From: Psychrobacillus sp. FSL H8-0483
GTDB lineage: Bacteria > Bacillota > Bacilli > Bacillales_A > Planococcaceae
Assembly (NCBI RefSeq): GCF_038637725.1
Contig: NZ_CP152052.1
Coordinates: 2,153,501 to 2,217,500, forward strand
Direction of reading: 5' to 3'
Length of the DNA stretch: 64,000 nt
Under the pieces are notes generated by a model, which made no database searches, was not told where the DNA came from, and saw only the letters and a program-made list of their open reading frames with translations. The translations under genes and the position numbers were made by a program. Positions 33,982 through 44,075 of the stretch are shown here, one piece after another. How positions within the stretch are numbered: the first letter of the stretch is position 1; each line of letters begins with the position of its first letter.

Positions 33982-35967
33982 TCAGTGTTCTAAAGCTTCC
34001 TTGATATGTATTTTAAGTGCAGGTGCCAGCGTTTTGGAATATGCAGTTGTAATATGGTTGTTGTCACGATATACAATTACATTTCCAATAACAGGGTAGC
34101 AGGTATCATCGTCACAGAAATACTCCGATAAATCAGCAAAAGTCACATTACTTGGTATTCCATCCGTGTTCTCCCATGGTGGAGTTTCCGATAGGGCTTC
34201 ATTTCTAGGCATGGAACAATTATAAAGATTTTCTTCTTGGTCCACGCACATAGGGATGTCCCCTAACATCCTTGGATTATCACGAACTGCCAATATTTCA
34301 GTAATTCCTTCAAGCTTCTTCCACTGACTTAGGTATCCAACCGGTATGGTATCACCTGAATTGACATTTGCTGTTGTAAATACTAAATCAGGTGGATTCG
34401 ATATTAATATGTCTATTAAATTTTCATTCCACTCCATGCAAGCGTCTGTCATTACTCCGTTAAAATCATCATCCGTAAAACGGCAACCATCATGATTGTA
34501 TACATCTAACTTTATTTTCAGCTCTTTGGACATTTCTTCTAGAGCTGGAAACCAATGACCTGAGTGAGAACCGCCAACTAACGCGATCGTGTAATCTGGA
34601 TCCTCTGTTTCTCCGAAAGAACATGTTACTACAGTACTTTTCTCAGTGACACAACCTGGATATCCATAGAATGCTGGTAGGTCCTCTTTCACATGAGCGG
34701 TCGAAGGAATTGGCTCTATACCTGTGGGAGGTACAATATGATCAGAAATAGAACGTGCTCCTGGATATTCCGCTATATTATACTCTTCATTTGGATTATC
34801 TTTCGTCTCACCCATATACACTCCCCAAGAAATACTGACAATAAGCACAGGAAGCAGGAAGCTTAACAAAACAGTAGTAAGTTTGATTTTCGATTGTTTA
34901 ATATTAATTTTCCGCACTGGTGTTTCGATGATTTTAGTAGAGAGAATAGATAAAACAAATGTCATGAGTAAAATAGCAATCCCACCTTGAAGAGATACGC
35001 TGTCAGTACCCATGTAAGCATAGTACAAAATCAGTAGTGGCCAGTGCCACAAATAAAACCCATAAGAAAAACTACCGAAAAATATAAATGGTTTTAAACT
35101 TAACAACTTGTCTACTCCAAATCGGCTACTATTCTCAGCAGCAAGTAGCACTAACATCACGCCAGTAGTTGGCAATAACGCTGCATACCCTGGAAAAACA
35201 GTAGACACAGGTAAAATAATACCAGTAAAGCATATAATCGCTAATCCTACCCATCCAATTACAAAACTTACGGACTTTTTGAATGATAAATAAGGGATCA
35301 ATAATGCCAAAATTCCGCCTAAGCTGAACTCCCAAATTCGAGCAAATGTATCGAAATACGCCCAAGGCTGATTGACAGATGTTATGTATACAGAATAGCT
35401 AATAGAAACAGTAAAAATGGTGACTAAGACAGCCAATAGAGTCTTTCGGAAATTCATTTTTAGAAACTTTCGCGAAATGAAATATGCTAGTAAAACAATG
35501 AAGGGCCATATAACAAAAATTTGTCCTTGTATAGAATTAGACCAGTAATGCTGAAACGGACTTGCTTCATTATGTTTAGCTAGGTAATCAATTGAGTTGA
35601 TTGACAACTGCCAATTCTCGAAGTAAAAGGTAGAAGAAAAAATTTCAGAAATGATTTGCTTCCACTGCACTTGAGGTATAAACAGAATAGATAATAAAGA
35701 TGTAATCAAAATGACAGTAAAGGCAAGTGGTAATAATCTTCTAGCCAATCCTAAGAAATACTCTACAAGGTTTATACTTCCTAATTTTTCCATTTTTATT
35801 AATAAGGAAGTAGTAATTAAGAACCCTGATATGATGAAAAAGACATCCACCCCACCGGAAACTTTTCCTAACCAAATATGATAAATTGCTACTAAAAGTG
35901 TTGCGATAGTTCTTAAACCTTCAATTTCAGGCCTATACCTCGTGATTGGGCCTTTTAAATCTGACAT
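33982..35967 (-). CDS. Acyltransferase-3 / SGNH-type O-acetyltransferase (OafA/YrhL-like)
   Basis: The 661-residue protein has an N-terminal acyltransferase-3 domain (about 1-370) with roughly ten membrane helices and the motif YRPEIEGLRTIATLLVAIYH, including the conserved His of that family. An extracytoplasmic SGNH-like domain (about 440-660) follows, with GGSHSGHW and a late RDNNHIT segment supplying the probable Ser and His. Such proteins acetylate cell-wall or surface polymers. It stands alone on its strand. Confidence 0.88.
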   Translation of the reverse strand: MSDLKGPITRYRPEIEGLRTIATLLVAIYHIWLGKVSGGVDVFFIISGFLITTSLLIKMEKLGSINLVEYFLGLARRLLPLAFTVILITSLLSILFIPQVQWKQIISEIFSSTFYFENWQLSINSIDYLAKHNEASPFQHYWSNSIQGQIFVIWPFIVLLAYFISRKFLKMNFRKTLLAVLVTIFTVSISYSVYITSVNQPWAYFDTFARIWEFSLGGILALLIPYLSFKKSVSFVIGWVGLAIICFTGIILPVSTVFPGYAALLPTTGVMLVLLAAENSSRFGVDKLLSLKPFIFFGSFSYGFYLWHWPLLILYYAYMGTDSVSLQGGIAILLMTFVLSILSTKIIETPVRKINIKQSKIKLTTVLLSFLLPVLIVSISWGVYMGETKDNPNEEYNIAEYPGARSISDHIVPPTGIEPIPSTAHVKEDLPAFYGYPGCVTEKSTVVTCSFGETEDPDYTIALVGGSHSGHWFPALEEMSKELKIKLDVYNHDGCRFTDDDFNGVMTDACMEWNENLIDILISNPPDLVFTTANVNSGDTIPVGYLSQWKKLEGITEILAVRDNPRMLGDIPMCVDQEENLYNCSMPRNEALSETPPWENTDGIPSNVTFADLSEYFCDDDTCYPVIGNVIVYRDNNHITTAYSKTLAPALKIHIKEALEH

Positions 35968-36398
35968 TCTATCATCTCCAATATAAAAATCACTTAGATT
36001 TATCTCGTTGTTTCTCTTGGTTGCTTTCTAAGTAATTTAATTCCCATAAGCATGGATGTGGATAGGAGTTATACAGTAGATTAGCTTCAAATAATAAGTT
36101 TTTACAAAATAGTATTCTGTCCAATAATTAACTATAAAAAAATCATTGCACACTGTCAATAAACTATTAATTTTAAGTAATAAAATTATTAAAATCTTCT
36201 CTTTTCTTATTGAATTATCACTAAATTATCAATTACCTTCCTTTACATAAGATTATTTTACTAAAAATAAAAAAAGCACTGCTTTACGCAATGCTAATTT
36301 GTACTTTAATATAAATGTTTAATTTAGTTTGATAACGATATTATTTTCAATTTAATATCACTCAACGGAACAAGTTGCTTATATGAAGAATCCTCGCC
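35968..36398. other. AT-rich intergenic region
   Basis: No gene is seen. It contains the presumed promoter of the acyltransferase gene and, nearer the right side, the paaX terminator at 36275-36295. Confidence 0.5.
36268..36295 (-). terminator. Terminator downstream of paaX
   Basis: AGCACTGC (36275-36282) pairs with GCAATGCT (36288-36295) with one mismatch, and a T run follows in the leftward direction. Confidence 0.75.
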
Positions 36399-37277
36399 TT
36401 AGTCTTTAAGAAGCGGATGATCACCAGCATTATATCCTTTGTCTTTTCTACGCATATCATTATCTTCTTGGAATATGTCCTCGAAAAAACAGCTTGCTGA
36501 TGGTGCGAGCAATTTATAGTATTGCTCGAATAAAAGAGCGGCATGGTTCCCACTCCATATTTCTGGTAGCAGTTCTTTCGGTAGCCCAGGATCCATAAAA
36601 AGAAACTTGCGATATTCATGAACGAGGTTTGTCCTTTCCACAAAACACTCTGCATCTGTCATTTGACCATCGTTTATCAAGCTTTGATGGATAATAAATT
36701 GATTGCTATAAGTCGAAATAAATTCTTTATATTTTCCTTCTATCTCTTGAAGCGGCCAGCTTTTTTCAACAAGAGCTCTGTTTGTCTGCGGTCCCTTATA
36801 CTCGGATACGAAGAAATCAACGTAAGTTTGAATGTCATATTTTTTTATAAGAAATTCTACTTCTTTTTCAAGATTGTTCGGTGAAATCCAGCACCCATTT
36901 GAAGAACTGCCGAATCCGCTCCATAATAGCTCTTTTCGTAGTTCATCCCGAACTTGCCTTTTTTCTTCCGGAATCGTATACATAAGCATCCGCCATTTCC
37001 CGTCCCAATCGTTCGGCTTCAATTTAAATATCCGAATTGCAGCTTCTTCCATCCGAGCTTCACCACGTGTCGTCAGAAAGTAATAGCTCTTATTACCTTT
37101 CTTCTCGGAATCGAGCCAACCTTGTTTCATCATCCTTGAAATGGATACCCGAACCGACTGTTCATGGTGGCCAAATTCTTTCAATAATCGGATCAAACTA
37201 CCAATCCATATTTTGTTGCCGTAATGGCGGATGTAATCACCGTATATGGTAAATATCATAGATTGTGTATTCGACAT
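36399..37277 (-). CDS. paaX: PaaX-family transcriptional repressor of phenylacetate catabolism
   Basis: A 292-residue PaaX protein: an N-terminal winged helix (about 1-90, with EQSVRVSISRMMKQGW) followed by the PaaX central and C-terminal domains (LLWSGFGSSSNGCWIS). PaaX repressors are released by phenylacetyl-CoA (established for E. coli). It is the last gene of the paa block on the same strand. Its own operator was not resolved, but an AACGTGTTATA stretch upstream resembles the motif found before paaA and paaK. Confidence 0.88.
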   Translation of the reverse strand: MSNTQSMIFTIYGDYIRHYGNKIWIGSLIRLLKEFGHHEQSVRVSISRMMKQGWLDSEKKGNKSYYFLTTRGEARMEEAAIRIFKLKPNDWDGKWRMLMYTIPEEKRQVRDELRKELLWSGFGSSSNGCWISPNNLEKEVEFLIKKYDIQTYVDFFVSEYKGPQTNRALVEKSWPLQEIEGKYKEFISTYSNQFIIHQSLINDGQMTDAECFVERTNLVHEYRKFLFMDPGLPKELLPEIWSGNHAALLFEQYYKLLAPSASCFFEDIFQEDNDMRRKDKGYNAGDHPLLKD

Positions 37278-37370
37278 ATAAACTCACTCTTTCTTTTTTC
37301 CCCTAATTACCAATATAACACGTTTCTATCCTTCTTTCATTAATTTGTTATAGGAATTAACTTTGACTTC

Positions 37371-38147
37371 TTATTTTCCTAAGAAGATCGGTTTTCTTTT
37401 CTCACCGAATGCTTGAAGCGCTTCTACTCGATCCACGGTTGGAATTGTTAATTCATATGCCTTGGATTCGATTGCGAGACCCGTCTGCAAGTCCGTATTC
37501 ATTCCTTGGGTGATTGCATATTTTGCTTGTTTAATCGCCACTGGACCATTTGCCATCATTTCATTGGCCAATTGTTCACATGCCGCAAGAAGATTTTCTT
37601 TTTGTACGACTTTCAACACGACCCCAAGTTGAACTCCTTCTTCCGCTGTGAATTTCCTTGCAGTAAAAATAAGCTCTTTTGCTTTCATTTCTCCAACTAG
37701 TCTAGGAAGTCGTTGTGTTCCTCCAGCTCCAGGGATAATAGCCCAGCTCGTTTCTGTTAAGCCCATTTTCACCCCTTCAGCTGCAATGGAAAAATCACAC
37801 GCAATCATTAATTCAAAGCCTCCACCAAATGCATAGCCATTCACTGCAGCAATCGTCGGCTGTGGTAGATTTGCAATGCTGTTGAACACATCCCTAATCG
37901 CTTTCACATTCCTCCGAACTTCTGTTTCATTCAATGCTTTCCTTTCTTTCAAATCAGCTCCTGCACTAAATGATTTATCACCTGCACCTGTAAAAATAAC
38001 CGCTTTCAATTCCGGATCAAGTGAAATCGCATCTACCACTTCTTGAAGCTGATGCAATGTTTCGTAGTTAAAACAGTTCAATGCTTCTTCACGATTAATA
38101 GTCACGTAAGCAATCCCGTCTTCTTTTTTTAGTAAAATGGTCTTCAC
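37371..38147 (-). CDS. Enoyl-CoA hydratase/isomerase (crotonase) family protein
   Basis: A 258-residue crotonase with oxyanion-hole segments KSFSAGADL and AFGGGFEL, and both catalytic-type glutamates (the GGFELM Glu and the GLTETS Glu) next to IPGAGGTQRL, so it should be an active hydratase. It is one of three crotonases in the paa operon and the best candidate here for a ring-opening or post-cleavage hydratase, since no MaoC-type gene exists in the window. The GTG start has AAGGAGA upstream. It is separated from paaJ by a repeat. Confidence 0.88.
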   Translation of the reverse strand: MKTILLKKEDGIAYVTINREEALNCFNYETLHQLQEVVDAISLDPELKAVIFTGAGDKSFSAGADLKERKALNETEVRRNVKAIRDVFNSIANLPQPTIAAVNGYAFGGGFELMIACDFSIAAEGVKMGLTETSWAIIPGAGGTQRLPRLVGEMKAKELIFTARKFTAEEGVQLGVVLKVVQKENLLAACEQLANEMMANGPVAIKQAKYAITQGMNTDLQTGLAIESKAYELTIPTVDRVEALQAFGEKRKPIFLGK

Positions 38148-38203
38148 TATAACATCTCCTTTTGAAATGGCACTGATAAATTAAACTGTTGATTTCTTTT
38201 TGT

Positions 38204-38439
38204 GATCAAAATCCGCGAGACTCCTGTGGAAAAACGGGCTGCCAAGACCGCAGAGCGGGCTTATAGGAACAAATCCTAAGTTCGCCACATCCAATGGAAG
38301 GCAATCTAAGTTCGCCGCGTCCTGCGGCAACGATTGCATGACCCACATCCTGTGGGCCTCAACGGATTCGTGACCAACCTCCTCTTACCCCGAGGAGGCT
38401 TGGCAGTTCCTCCACGGAAAGCGAGCGGATTTTCGGCAC
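38204..38439 (-). repeat. Copy C of the dispersed repeat (inverted orientation)
   Basis: Read on the minus strand it has GCTTTCCGTGG, AAGCCTCCTCGG, GATGTGGGTCATG, GTTGCCGCAGGACGCGG and CCACAGGAGTCTCGCGG in the same order as copy B. It carries an internal GGAYGYGGCGAACTTAG duplication. Bases GGCACTG at 38169-38175 and ACTTTTAACATAGC near 38452 may be decayed ends. It lies between paaJ and the crotonase gene, inside the operon. Confidence 0.75.
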
Positions 38440-38501
38440 GTAACAACTCTAACTTTTAACATAGCTTTTAATTAAAAAACTGCACCAATCAAAAGACAGC
38501 C

Positions 38502-39716
38502 TTATTCAACTACATATTCTATATTTTCAAAAATTGCTGCAATTCCTTGACCTACCCCGATACACATGGTTGCCAAGCCAAATTGAACGTTTCTTTTCTT
38601 CATTTCATATAAAAGTGTCGTAACGATTCGGGCACCACTCGCACCTAAAGGATGTCCAAGCGCTATTGCTCCACCATTGACGTTTACGAGATCAGGGTCA
38701 AGATCTAACTGACGAATGCATTCCAATGATTGTGATGCAAAAGCTTCATTCAATTCAACGAGTCCAAGATCATTTGAAGTCAGTCCTGCACGTTTTAATG
38801 CTTTTTGTGAAGCAAAAATAGGACCTAGACCCATAACAGCCGGTTCTAGTCCCGCAGTTGCGCCGATAACATATTTCGCTAATGGCTTTAGATTCAGTTC
38901 CTTCGCTTTTTCAGCACTCATTAGAAGTAAAGCAGCTGCACCATCATTGACGCCCGAAGCATTGCCAGCTGTTACGGTCCCACCTGCAAATATAGGTTGT
39001 AGCTTCCCCAGTTTCTCAAGTGTTGTATCTGGACGCGGATGTTCATCTCGATCTACAATCTTTTCATTGCCTCTATGGTCCTTATAAACAACCGGAACAG
39101 TTTCTTCCGCAAAACGGTTTTCTTCCATTGCTTTTTTTGCACGTTGCTGGCTTTCAAATGCAAATAAATCCTGGTCTTCACGTGGTATACGGCACCGCTG
39201 CGCAACGTTTTCGGCTGTTTGCGGCATCGTATCTACTCCGTACATTTCTTTCAGCTTTTTATTTGTAAAGCGCCAGCCGATTGTAGTGTCCTGCAGTTCC
39301 ATATTACCTCGTGGAAATTCTTTATCTGGCTTTGCCATGACAAACGGAGCTCGCGTCATGCTTTCTGTGCCACCTGCGATGTAAATATCCCCCTCGCCCA
39401 CTGCAATTGCTCTAGCAGCATACATAATAGCGTCCAAACCCGAACCACAAAGACGATTAATAGTCGTACCGCTCACTTCAACAGGTAGACCCGCTAACAA
39501 GCCGGACATTCGCGCAACGTTACGATTATCTTCCCCCGCTTGATTTGCATTTCCAAATACAACTTCTTCTATTTTCTCTATGGGAAGGTTTGGATTTCGA
39601 TCAACGAGTGCTTTAATAACGATAGCTCCCAAATCATCCGGGCGCACGTCTTTTAATGCACCATTGTATCTCCCAATAGGTGTACGGACAGCATCTACAA
39701 TGACCACTTCTCTCAT
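38502..39716 (-). CDS. paaJ: 3-Oxoadipyl-CoA / 3-oxo-5,6-dehydrosuberyl-CoA thiolase
   Basis: A 404-residue thiolase. The acylated Cys is in [10 protein letters not shown], the His in [14 protein letters not shown] and the second Cys in TMCIGVGQG. In the Paa pathway it carries out both thiolytic steps that release acetyl-CoA and, finally, succinyl-CoA. The ATG at 39716 overlaps the paaH stop in an ATGA tetranucleotide. PaaJ rather than a generic thiolase is chosen from context. Confidence 0.9.
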   Translation of the reverse strand: MREVVIVDAVRTPIGRYNGALKDVRPDDLGAIVIKALVDRNPNLPIEKIEEVVFGNANQAGEDNRNVARMSGLLAGLPVEVSGTTINRLCGSGLDAIMYAARAIAVGEGDIYIAGGTESMTRAPFVMAKPDKEFPRGNMELQDTTIGWRFTNKKLKEMYGVDTMPQTAENVAQRCRIPREDQDLFAFESQQRAKKAMEENRFAEETVPVVYKDHRGNEKIVDRDEHPRPDTTLEKLGKLQPIFAGGTVTAGNASGVNDGAAALLLMSAEKAKELNLKPLAKYVIGATAGLEPAVMGLGPIFASQKALKRAGLTSNDLGLVELNEAFASQSLECIRQLDLDPDLVNVNGGAIALGHPLGASGARIVTTLLYEMKKRNVQFGLATMCIGVGQGIAAIFENIEYVVE

Positions 39717-40585
39717 TCTGTCACCAGCTCTTCCTCTTTTGTATAGTCATATATCCCTTTACCGCTCTTTCGTCCAAGGCGCCCCGCTTTAACATATTGC
39801 TCCAGTAGAGGTGCCGGGCGATACTTCTCTCCAAGCTTTTCGTGTAAATAGTTCAAGTTATTTAAACGTGTATCAAGGCCGACGAGATCTACCAGTTCAA
39901 ACGGACCCATTGGGTAATTTAATCCTAGCTTTATCGCTTTATCAATTTCTTCTGGTGTGCCTAAACCTTCTTGGAGCATGTAGAAAGCTTCGTTGCCAAC
40001 AAGTGCGCTAATTCGGCTCGTGACGAATCCTGGAAATTCATTAATGACAACCGTTTCTTTTCCCATCTTGATAGCAACTTCTCTAATCGTTTCTGCCGTT
40101 TCATTGCTCGTTTCTAATCCCCGAACAATTTCGACAAGCGGCATTTTATGTACAGGATTAAAAAAGTGCATCGCAATTGTTTTTTCTGGACGTTTTGCGA
40201 ACGAAGCAATTTCTGTTGGGCTCATCGTTGATGTATTGGTTGCAAAATAACAATGAGAAGGAGCATGCTCTTCCATCGTTTCAAACACCATCTTTTTAAT
40301 CGCAGTCTTTTCAGGTACTGCCTCAATAATTAAGTCAGCTATACCTGCAGCTTTTGCAAGGTCGCTTTCATAACTTAAATTCCTACGTGCTTGTTCAGCT
40401 TGATCAGATGAAATCTTCCCACGGACAAGACTCTTTTCAAAAATTTGATCAATTTCTTCCTTCGCATTCTGTAATGTAGAATAATTATTGTCGACAACTG
40501 TCACTACATATCCCCCAACTGCCCCTACATAAGCAATCCCTCTTCCCATTACACCTGAACCTACGATAACAATTCGGTTTATCAT
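39713..40585 (-). CDS. paaH: 3-Hydroxyadipyl-CoA dehydrogenase
   Basis: A 290-residue 3-hydroxyacyl-CoA dehydrogenase. The N-terminal NAD motif is GSGVMGRGIAYVGA and the catalytic His lies in MHFFNPVHKMPLVE; FPGFVTSRI and the GLGTPEEIDKAI segment complete the family pattern. It oxidises 3-hydroxyadipyl-CoA to 3-oxoadipyl-CoA before PaaJ. AAGGAGGAG precedes the ATG, after a strong hairpin in the leader. Confidence 0.92.
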   Translation of the reverse strand: MINRIVIVGSGVMGRGIAYVGAVGGYVVTVVDNNYSTLQNAKEEIDQIFEKSLVRGKISSDQAEQARRNLSYESDLAKAAGIADLIIEAVPEKTAIKKMVFETMEEHAPSHCYFATNTSTMSPTEIASFAKRPEKTIAMHFFNPVHKMPLVEIVRGLETSNETAETIREVAIKMGKETVVINEFPGFVTSRISALVGNEAFYMLQEGLGTPEEIDKAIKLGLNYPMGPFELVDLVGLDTRLNNLNYLHEKLGEKYRPAPLLEQYVKAGRLGRKSGKGIYDYTKEEELVTE

Positions 40586-40616
40586 CGTTCTACTCCTCCT
40601 TTGGTAATGAATGAAG

Positions 40617-40646
40617 ACGGACAGGGTTTTTAAGATCCCTGTCCGT
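40617..40646 (-). other. Perfect hairpin in the ALDH-paaH intercistronic gap
   Basis: ACGGACAGGG (40617-40626) pairs exactly with CCCTGTCCGT (40637-40646). No U tract follows on the minus strand, so it looks like an mRNA processing or stabilising hairpin rather than a terminator. Confidence 0.55.
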
Positions 40647-40661
40647 AATCCCGCTTTATTT

Positions 40662-42179
40662 TTACAGTCCGAACGGATTTATCGGGCGACTGCCATAGTA
40701 TGATAAAATGCTTTTCGTTTCGGAATAGAGGTCAAGTGTTTCGATGCATAGCTCTCGTCCGAATCCGGATTGCTTATACCCACCAAACGGTGTTCCTGGA
40801 AATGCTGAAAATGGACAGTTGACCATGACAATTCCTGCTTGGATCTGATTTGCAACGCGTGTAGCACGTGCTCCGTCTTTTGACCAAACAGCGGAACCTA
40901 ATCCGAACTCTGTATCGTTCGCAACTCGGATTGCTTCTTTTTCATCTTTAAATTTCATCACAACGACAACTGGGCCAAAAATTTCTTCTTTCACAACTGT
41001 CATATCGTGATGAACGTTTGCAATAATAGTAGGCTCATACCAGAAACCATTTTCGTATCCTTCTGGTTTCGCAACATTACCACCAACAAGAATTTCTGCT
41101 CCTTCTTTGCGAGCAGATTCGACATACCCATCGATTGTATCTAGTTGACCTTGGTCGATAATTGCACCGACATGTGTTCCTTTATCGAATGGATTTCCTA
41201 GCTGTAGTTTTTTCGTTTTTTCTACAAACTTGCTCATGAATTCATCATAAATGTCTTCATGAATGTATAATCGAGACCGAGCTTCACATGATTGACCTGA
41301 GTTATAGAAAATACCAAACAAAGAACCATCTACTGCTGCGTCAATATCTGCATCTTCAAATACAATACTAGGAGATTTTCCACCTAGCTCCAGCGTGACA
41401 CGCTTTAACGTTTGAGATGCTTTGCCCATGATGTCTTTCCCGATTGGAGTAGAACCAGTAAAAGCTACTTTATCAACTAGCGGATGCTCCACTAATAAAT
41501 TTCCTATTTCAGCACCTGAACCAGGAATAACATTTACCACGCCAGCAGGAACACCTGCTTCCAAGCAAATTTCCCCTAGAATAATAGCAGTTAAGGGAGT
41601 AAGTGATGCCGGTTTCACAATGACCGAACAACCAACCGCAATAGCAGGTGCCACTTTCCAAGAAGCCATCATGAGTGGGTAGTTCCACGGAATGATTTGC
41701 GCGCAAACCCCTACTGGCTCTTTCTCTGTATAGTTGTGAAATTGACCTGGGACATTGTTTACTGTTCCTCTATGTCCAACAATTGCTCCAGCATAAAACT
41801 CAAAGTCTTCAATTGCTTGTGAAACTTGACCTTGTGCTGCATGAAGAGATTTACCTGTATCGAGAATTTCCAATTCAACAAGTTCTTTAAAACGAGCGCG
41901 CATGATTGCAGCAATTTTGTTCAAGACCTGTGCACGGCGACCAACCGGATACAATTTCCATTTACCGTTATCAAATGCATATCGAGCTGCGGAAACAGCA
42001 TTTTCAGCATCTTCTTTTGACGCTTTAGCCACTTCTGCTACAAGTTCACCTGTTGCTGGATTGTATGTTTTAATTGTTTCCCCTGTGCTGCTTTTTACTT
42101 TTTCTCCATTAATAATTAAATGGTAAAAGTCACGTTTCATCGCTTCTTGCTCGATTTCATTTTCCCCAATTATTGTCAT
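40662..42179 (-). CDS. Aldehyde dehydrogenase, probable PaaZ-like semialdehyde dehydrogenase
   Basis: A 505-residue NAD(P)-dependent aldehyde dehydrogenase with PWNYPLMM, catalytic Glu in LELGGKSP and catalytic Cys in NSGQSCEARSR. In this operon it may oxidise 3-oxo-5,6-dehydrosuberyl-CoA semialdehyde, the job of the dehydrogenase half of PaaZ; phenylacetaldehyde or succinic semialdehyde are other possible substrates. There is no fused MaoC domain. GGGAGAG precedes the ATG. Confidence 0.85.
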   Translation of the reverse strand: MTIIGENEIEQEAMKRDFYHLIINGEKVKSSTGETIKTYNPATGELVAEVAKASKEDAENAVSAARYAFDNGKWKLYPVGRRAQVLNKIAAIMRARFKELVELEILDTGKSLHAAQGQVSQAIEDFEFYAGAIVGHRGTVNNVPGQFHNYTEKEPVGVCAQIIPWNYPLMMASWKVAPAIAVGCSVIVKPASLTPLTAIILGEICLEAGVPAGVVNVIPGSGAEIGNLLVEHPLVDKVAFTGSTPIGKDIMGKASQTLKRVTLELGGKSPSIVFEDADIDAAVDGSLFGIFYNSGQSCEARSRLYIHEDIYDEFMSKFVEKTKKLQLGNPFDKGTHVGAIIDQGQLDTIDGYVESARKEGAEILVGGNVAKPEGYENGFWYEPTIIANVHHDMTVVKEEIFGPVVVVMKFKDEKEAIRVANDTEFGLGSAVWSKDGARATRVANQIQAGIVMVNCPFSAFPGTPFGGYKQSGFGRELCIETLDLYSETKSILSYYGSRPINPFGL

Positions 42180-42193
42180 GTGCTCTACTCTCC

Positions 42194-42967
42194 CTATTGT
42201 CCTGAAAAAACAGGTTTTCTTTTTTCCATAAATGCAAGGACACCCTCGCGGTGATCATTTGTTAAACTTGCAATTCGCTGACCTTGTGCTTCATGTTCCA
42301 GATAATCTTCGAAAGAAAGATCTGTAATTGCCTTCAACGAGCGTTTGGTTAACCCTATAGCTTTTGTTGGCAAAGTAGCAAGACGTTCTGCAAAAGCGGT
42401 AACATCTTGTTCCCATGTATCCAATGAAATGAGTCGGTTCGCTAGACCCATTTCTACTGCATCTGTAGCCGGTACTTTTTCCCCAAGAATAGATAGCTCC
42501 ACAGCTTTAGACTGACCAACTAACTGAGTCAAATAATAAAGATTACCTGAATCCGGAATGAGGCCGACATGGATGAAAGCATTCAAAAAACTGGCACGTT
42601 CCGAAACAAGTCTGAAGTCACAAGCAAGCGCTAAGCTGAATCCTGCTCCGGCAGCTACCCCATTTACCGCTGCGACAATGGGTTTTTCACATAGTCTAAT
42701 TTGCTTAATCATCGGTCCATAGTGATCTCTTAATACTTGACCTAGATCCATATTTTCATCCACTTCTGCTAAATCCTGTCCGGAACAAAATGCCCTTCCT
42801 TCACCTGTAATGACAATGCAACGAACTTGGTCATCAAAAGTTGCTGCTTTAATTGCCTCTTTCACTTCCCGGTTCATTTGTGCGATAAATGCATTTAATT
42901 TATCAGGTCTATTTAAATACAGCCAAGCAATGCCATCTTTGACGTGATATCGAATCGTTTCAAACAT
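42194..42967 (-). CDS. paaG: PaaG-type 1,2-epoxyphenylacetyl-CoA isomerase
   Basis: A 257-residue crotonase-family isomerase thought to convert the ring epoxide to oxepin-CoA. Oxyanion-hole segments are RAFCSGQDL and GVAAGAGFSLA, and the family-specific GLIPDSGNLY is typical of PaaG (it replaces the GAGGTQR of hydratases). GGGAGG precedes the ATG. It lies between paaF and the aldehyde dehydrogenase. Confidence 0.88.
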   Translation of the reverse strand: MFETIRYHVKDGIAWLYLNRPDKLNAFIAQMNREVKEAIKAATFDDQVRCIVITGEGRAFCSGQDLAEVDENMDLGQVLRDHYGPMIKQIRLCEKPIVAAVNGVAAGAGFSLALACDFRLVSERASFLNAFIHVGLIPDSGNLYYLTQLVGQSKAVELSILGEKVPATDAVEMGLANRLISLDTWEQDVTAFAERLATLPTKAIGLTKRSLKAITDLSFEDYLEHEAQGQRIASLTNDHREGVLAFMEKRKPVFSGQ

Positions 42968-42979
42968 GTAATTACCTCC

Positions 42980-43756
42980 CTACTTTCCTTGATAATTCGG
43001 TTTTCTTTTTTCAACAAATGCATTCATGCCTTCTTTCTGATCTTGGGAAGCGAAAAGTAGGTAAAAGTTTTTTCGTTCATATTGCATTCCTTCATATAAA
43101 GGATAATCTACTGCTTTGTTAACCGAATCCTTAATGAGGCGCAAGGATAGAGGAGGCTGTTTTGCAAGACGCTCTGCATATTTCATCGTTTCCTCCATTA
43201 CTAATTCAGGCGCAACGATTTTGTTGATGATTCCGTGTTTAAGAGCCGTTTCCGCAGAAATTCGCTCACCTGTCCAAAGCCATTCGAGAGCTTTCGTACG
43301 ACCAACAAGTTTCGTCAGCCGTTGTGTTCCTCCTGCACCTGGCATGACACCAAGGCCAACTTCTGGAAATGAAAACTCCGTACCGCTTGCAGCGATTAAT
43401 AAATCACAGCTTAAAGCAAGCTCGAAGCCCCCTCCAAAAACAAACCCATTTACTGCACCGATTATCGGTTTTTTCATGAGTGCAAAACGGTCCCAATCAG
43501 CAAATTGATTCAGCACTTCTAAGCTAATTGGATGATCATTCATCATTTCATCAATATCAGCGCCTGCTGAAAATGCACGTCCTTTACCGGCAAGTACAAT
43601 CACTCGGACGTTTTCATCTCGGTCAAATCCTTCCATCGCAACGACGATTTCACTGACCATTTTTCGATTCAATGAATTTAACTGGCGAGGACGATTCAGT
43701 TCAATAACTGCAACATTTCCAGTTAGGAAAGTTTCAATGAATTCGAAACTGTTCAT
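42980..43756 (-). CDS. paaF: PaaF-type enoyl-CoA hydratase
   Basis: A 258-residue crotonase with KGRAFSAGADI, FGGGFELALS and VMPGAGGTQRL, so both catalytic glutamates are present. It probably hydrates 2,3-dehydroadipyl-CoA in the lower Paa pathway. The ATG overlaps the stop of the EthD gene in TAATG, implying coupling. Whether this gene or the 37371 gene is PaaF is a context-based choice. Confidence 0.85.
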   Translation of the reverse strand: MNSFEFIETFLTGNVAVIELNRPRQLNSLNRKMVSEIVVAMEGFDRDENVRVIVLAGKGRAFSAGADIDEMMNDHPISLEVLNQFADWDRFALMKKPIIGAVNGFVFGGGFELALSCDLLIAASGTEFSFPEVGLGVMPGAGGTQRLTKLVGRTKALEWLWTGERISAETALKHGIINKIVAPELVMEETMKYAERLAKQPPLSLRLIKDSVNKAVDYPLYEGMQYERKNFYLLFASQDQKEGMNAFVEKRKPNYQGK

Positions 43757-44058
43757 TATGCTTCCTCACCGATCATTAATGTCACAAGATCACCTGCAAA
43801 TCCCATTAAATCCTTGCCAGAAGCTCTCCCTTCAGGTGAACGTAAGCCTTCCTGCAATGCTTCTAAATTGTCATAATGCATCTCACACGTGAGATAGTAT
43901 TTTCCCTCTCCACCCATCGGAGATCCAGTCACTTTGGTCACTTTCATTTCTCGAAGTCCCGGAATTTTTGCTGTAAGTGGTGCATGCACGTTGAAATAAT
44001 GGTGATCAAAAGCCTCTTTATTTTCAGGGTGTTTGTATAATGCGATTAATTTAGCCAT
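43756..44058 (-). CDS. EthD-family small protein
   Basis: A 100-residue EthD-type ferredoxin-like fold protein (MAKLIALYKHPENKEAFDHH, then HAPLTAKIPGLREM). In other Gram-positive paa operons such a gene accompanies the oxygenase genes, but its role is not established. The ATG at 44058 has AGGAGA upstream; a longer reading to 44073 overlaps that site. It is translationally coupled to paaF. Confidence 0.82.
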   Translation of the reverse strand: MAKLIALYKHPENKEAFDHHYFNVHAPLTAKIPGLREMKVTKVTGSPMGGEGKYYLTCEMHYDNLEALQEGLRSPEGRASGKDLMGFAGDLVTLMIGEEA

Positions 44059-44075
44059 TTCTCTTCTCCTCACTT

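Noticed and set aside
37384-37440. GAAGCGCTTC sequence as a cre site.
   Set aside because: It is inside a crotonase gene and fits the consensus only in the centre.
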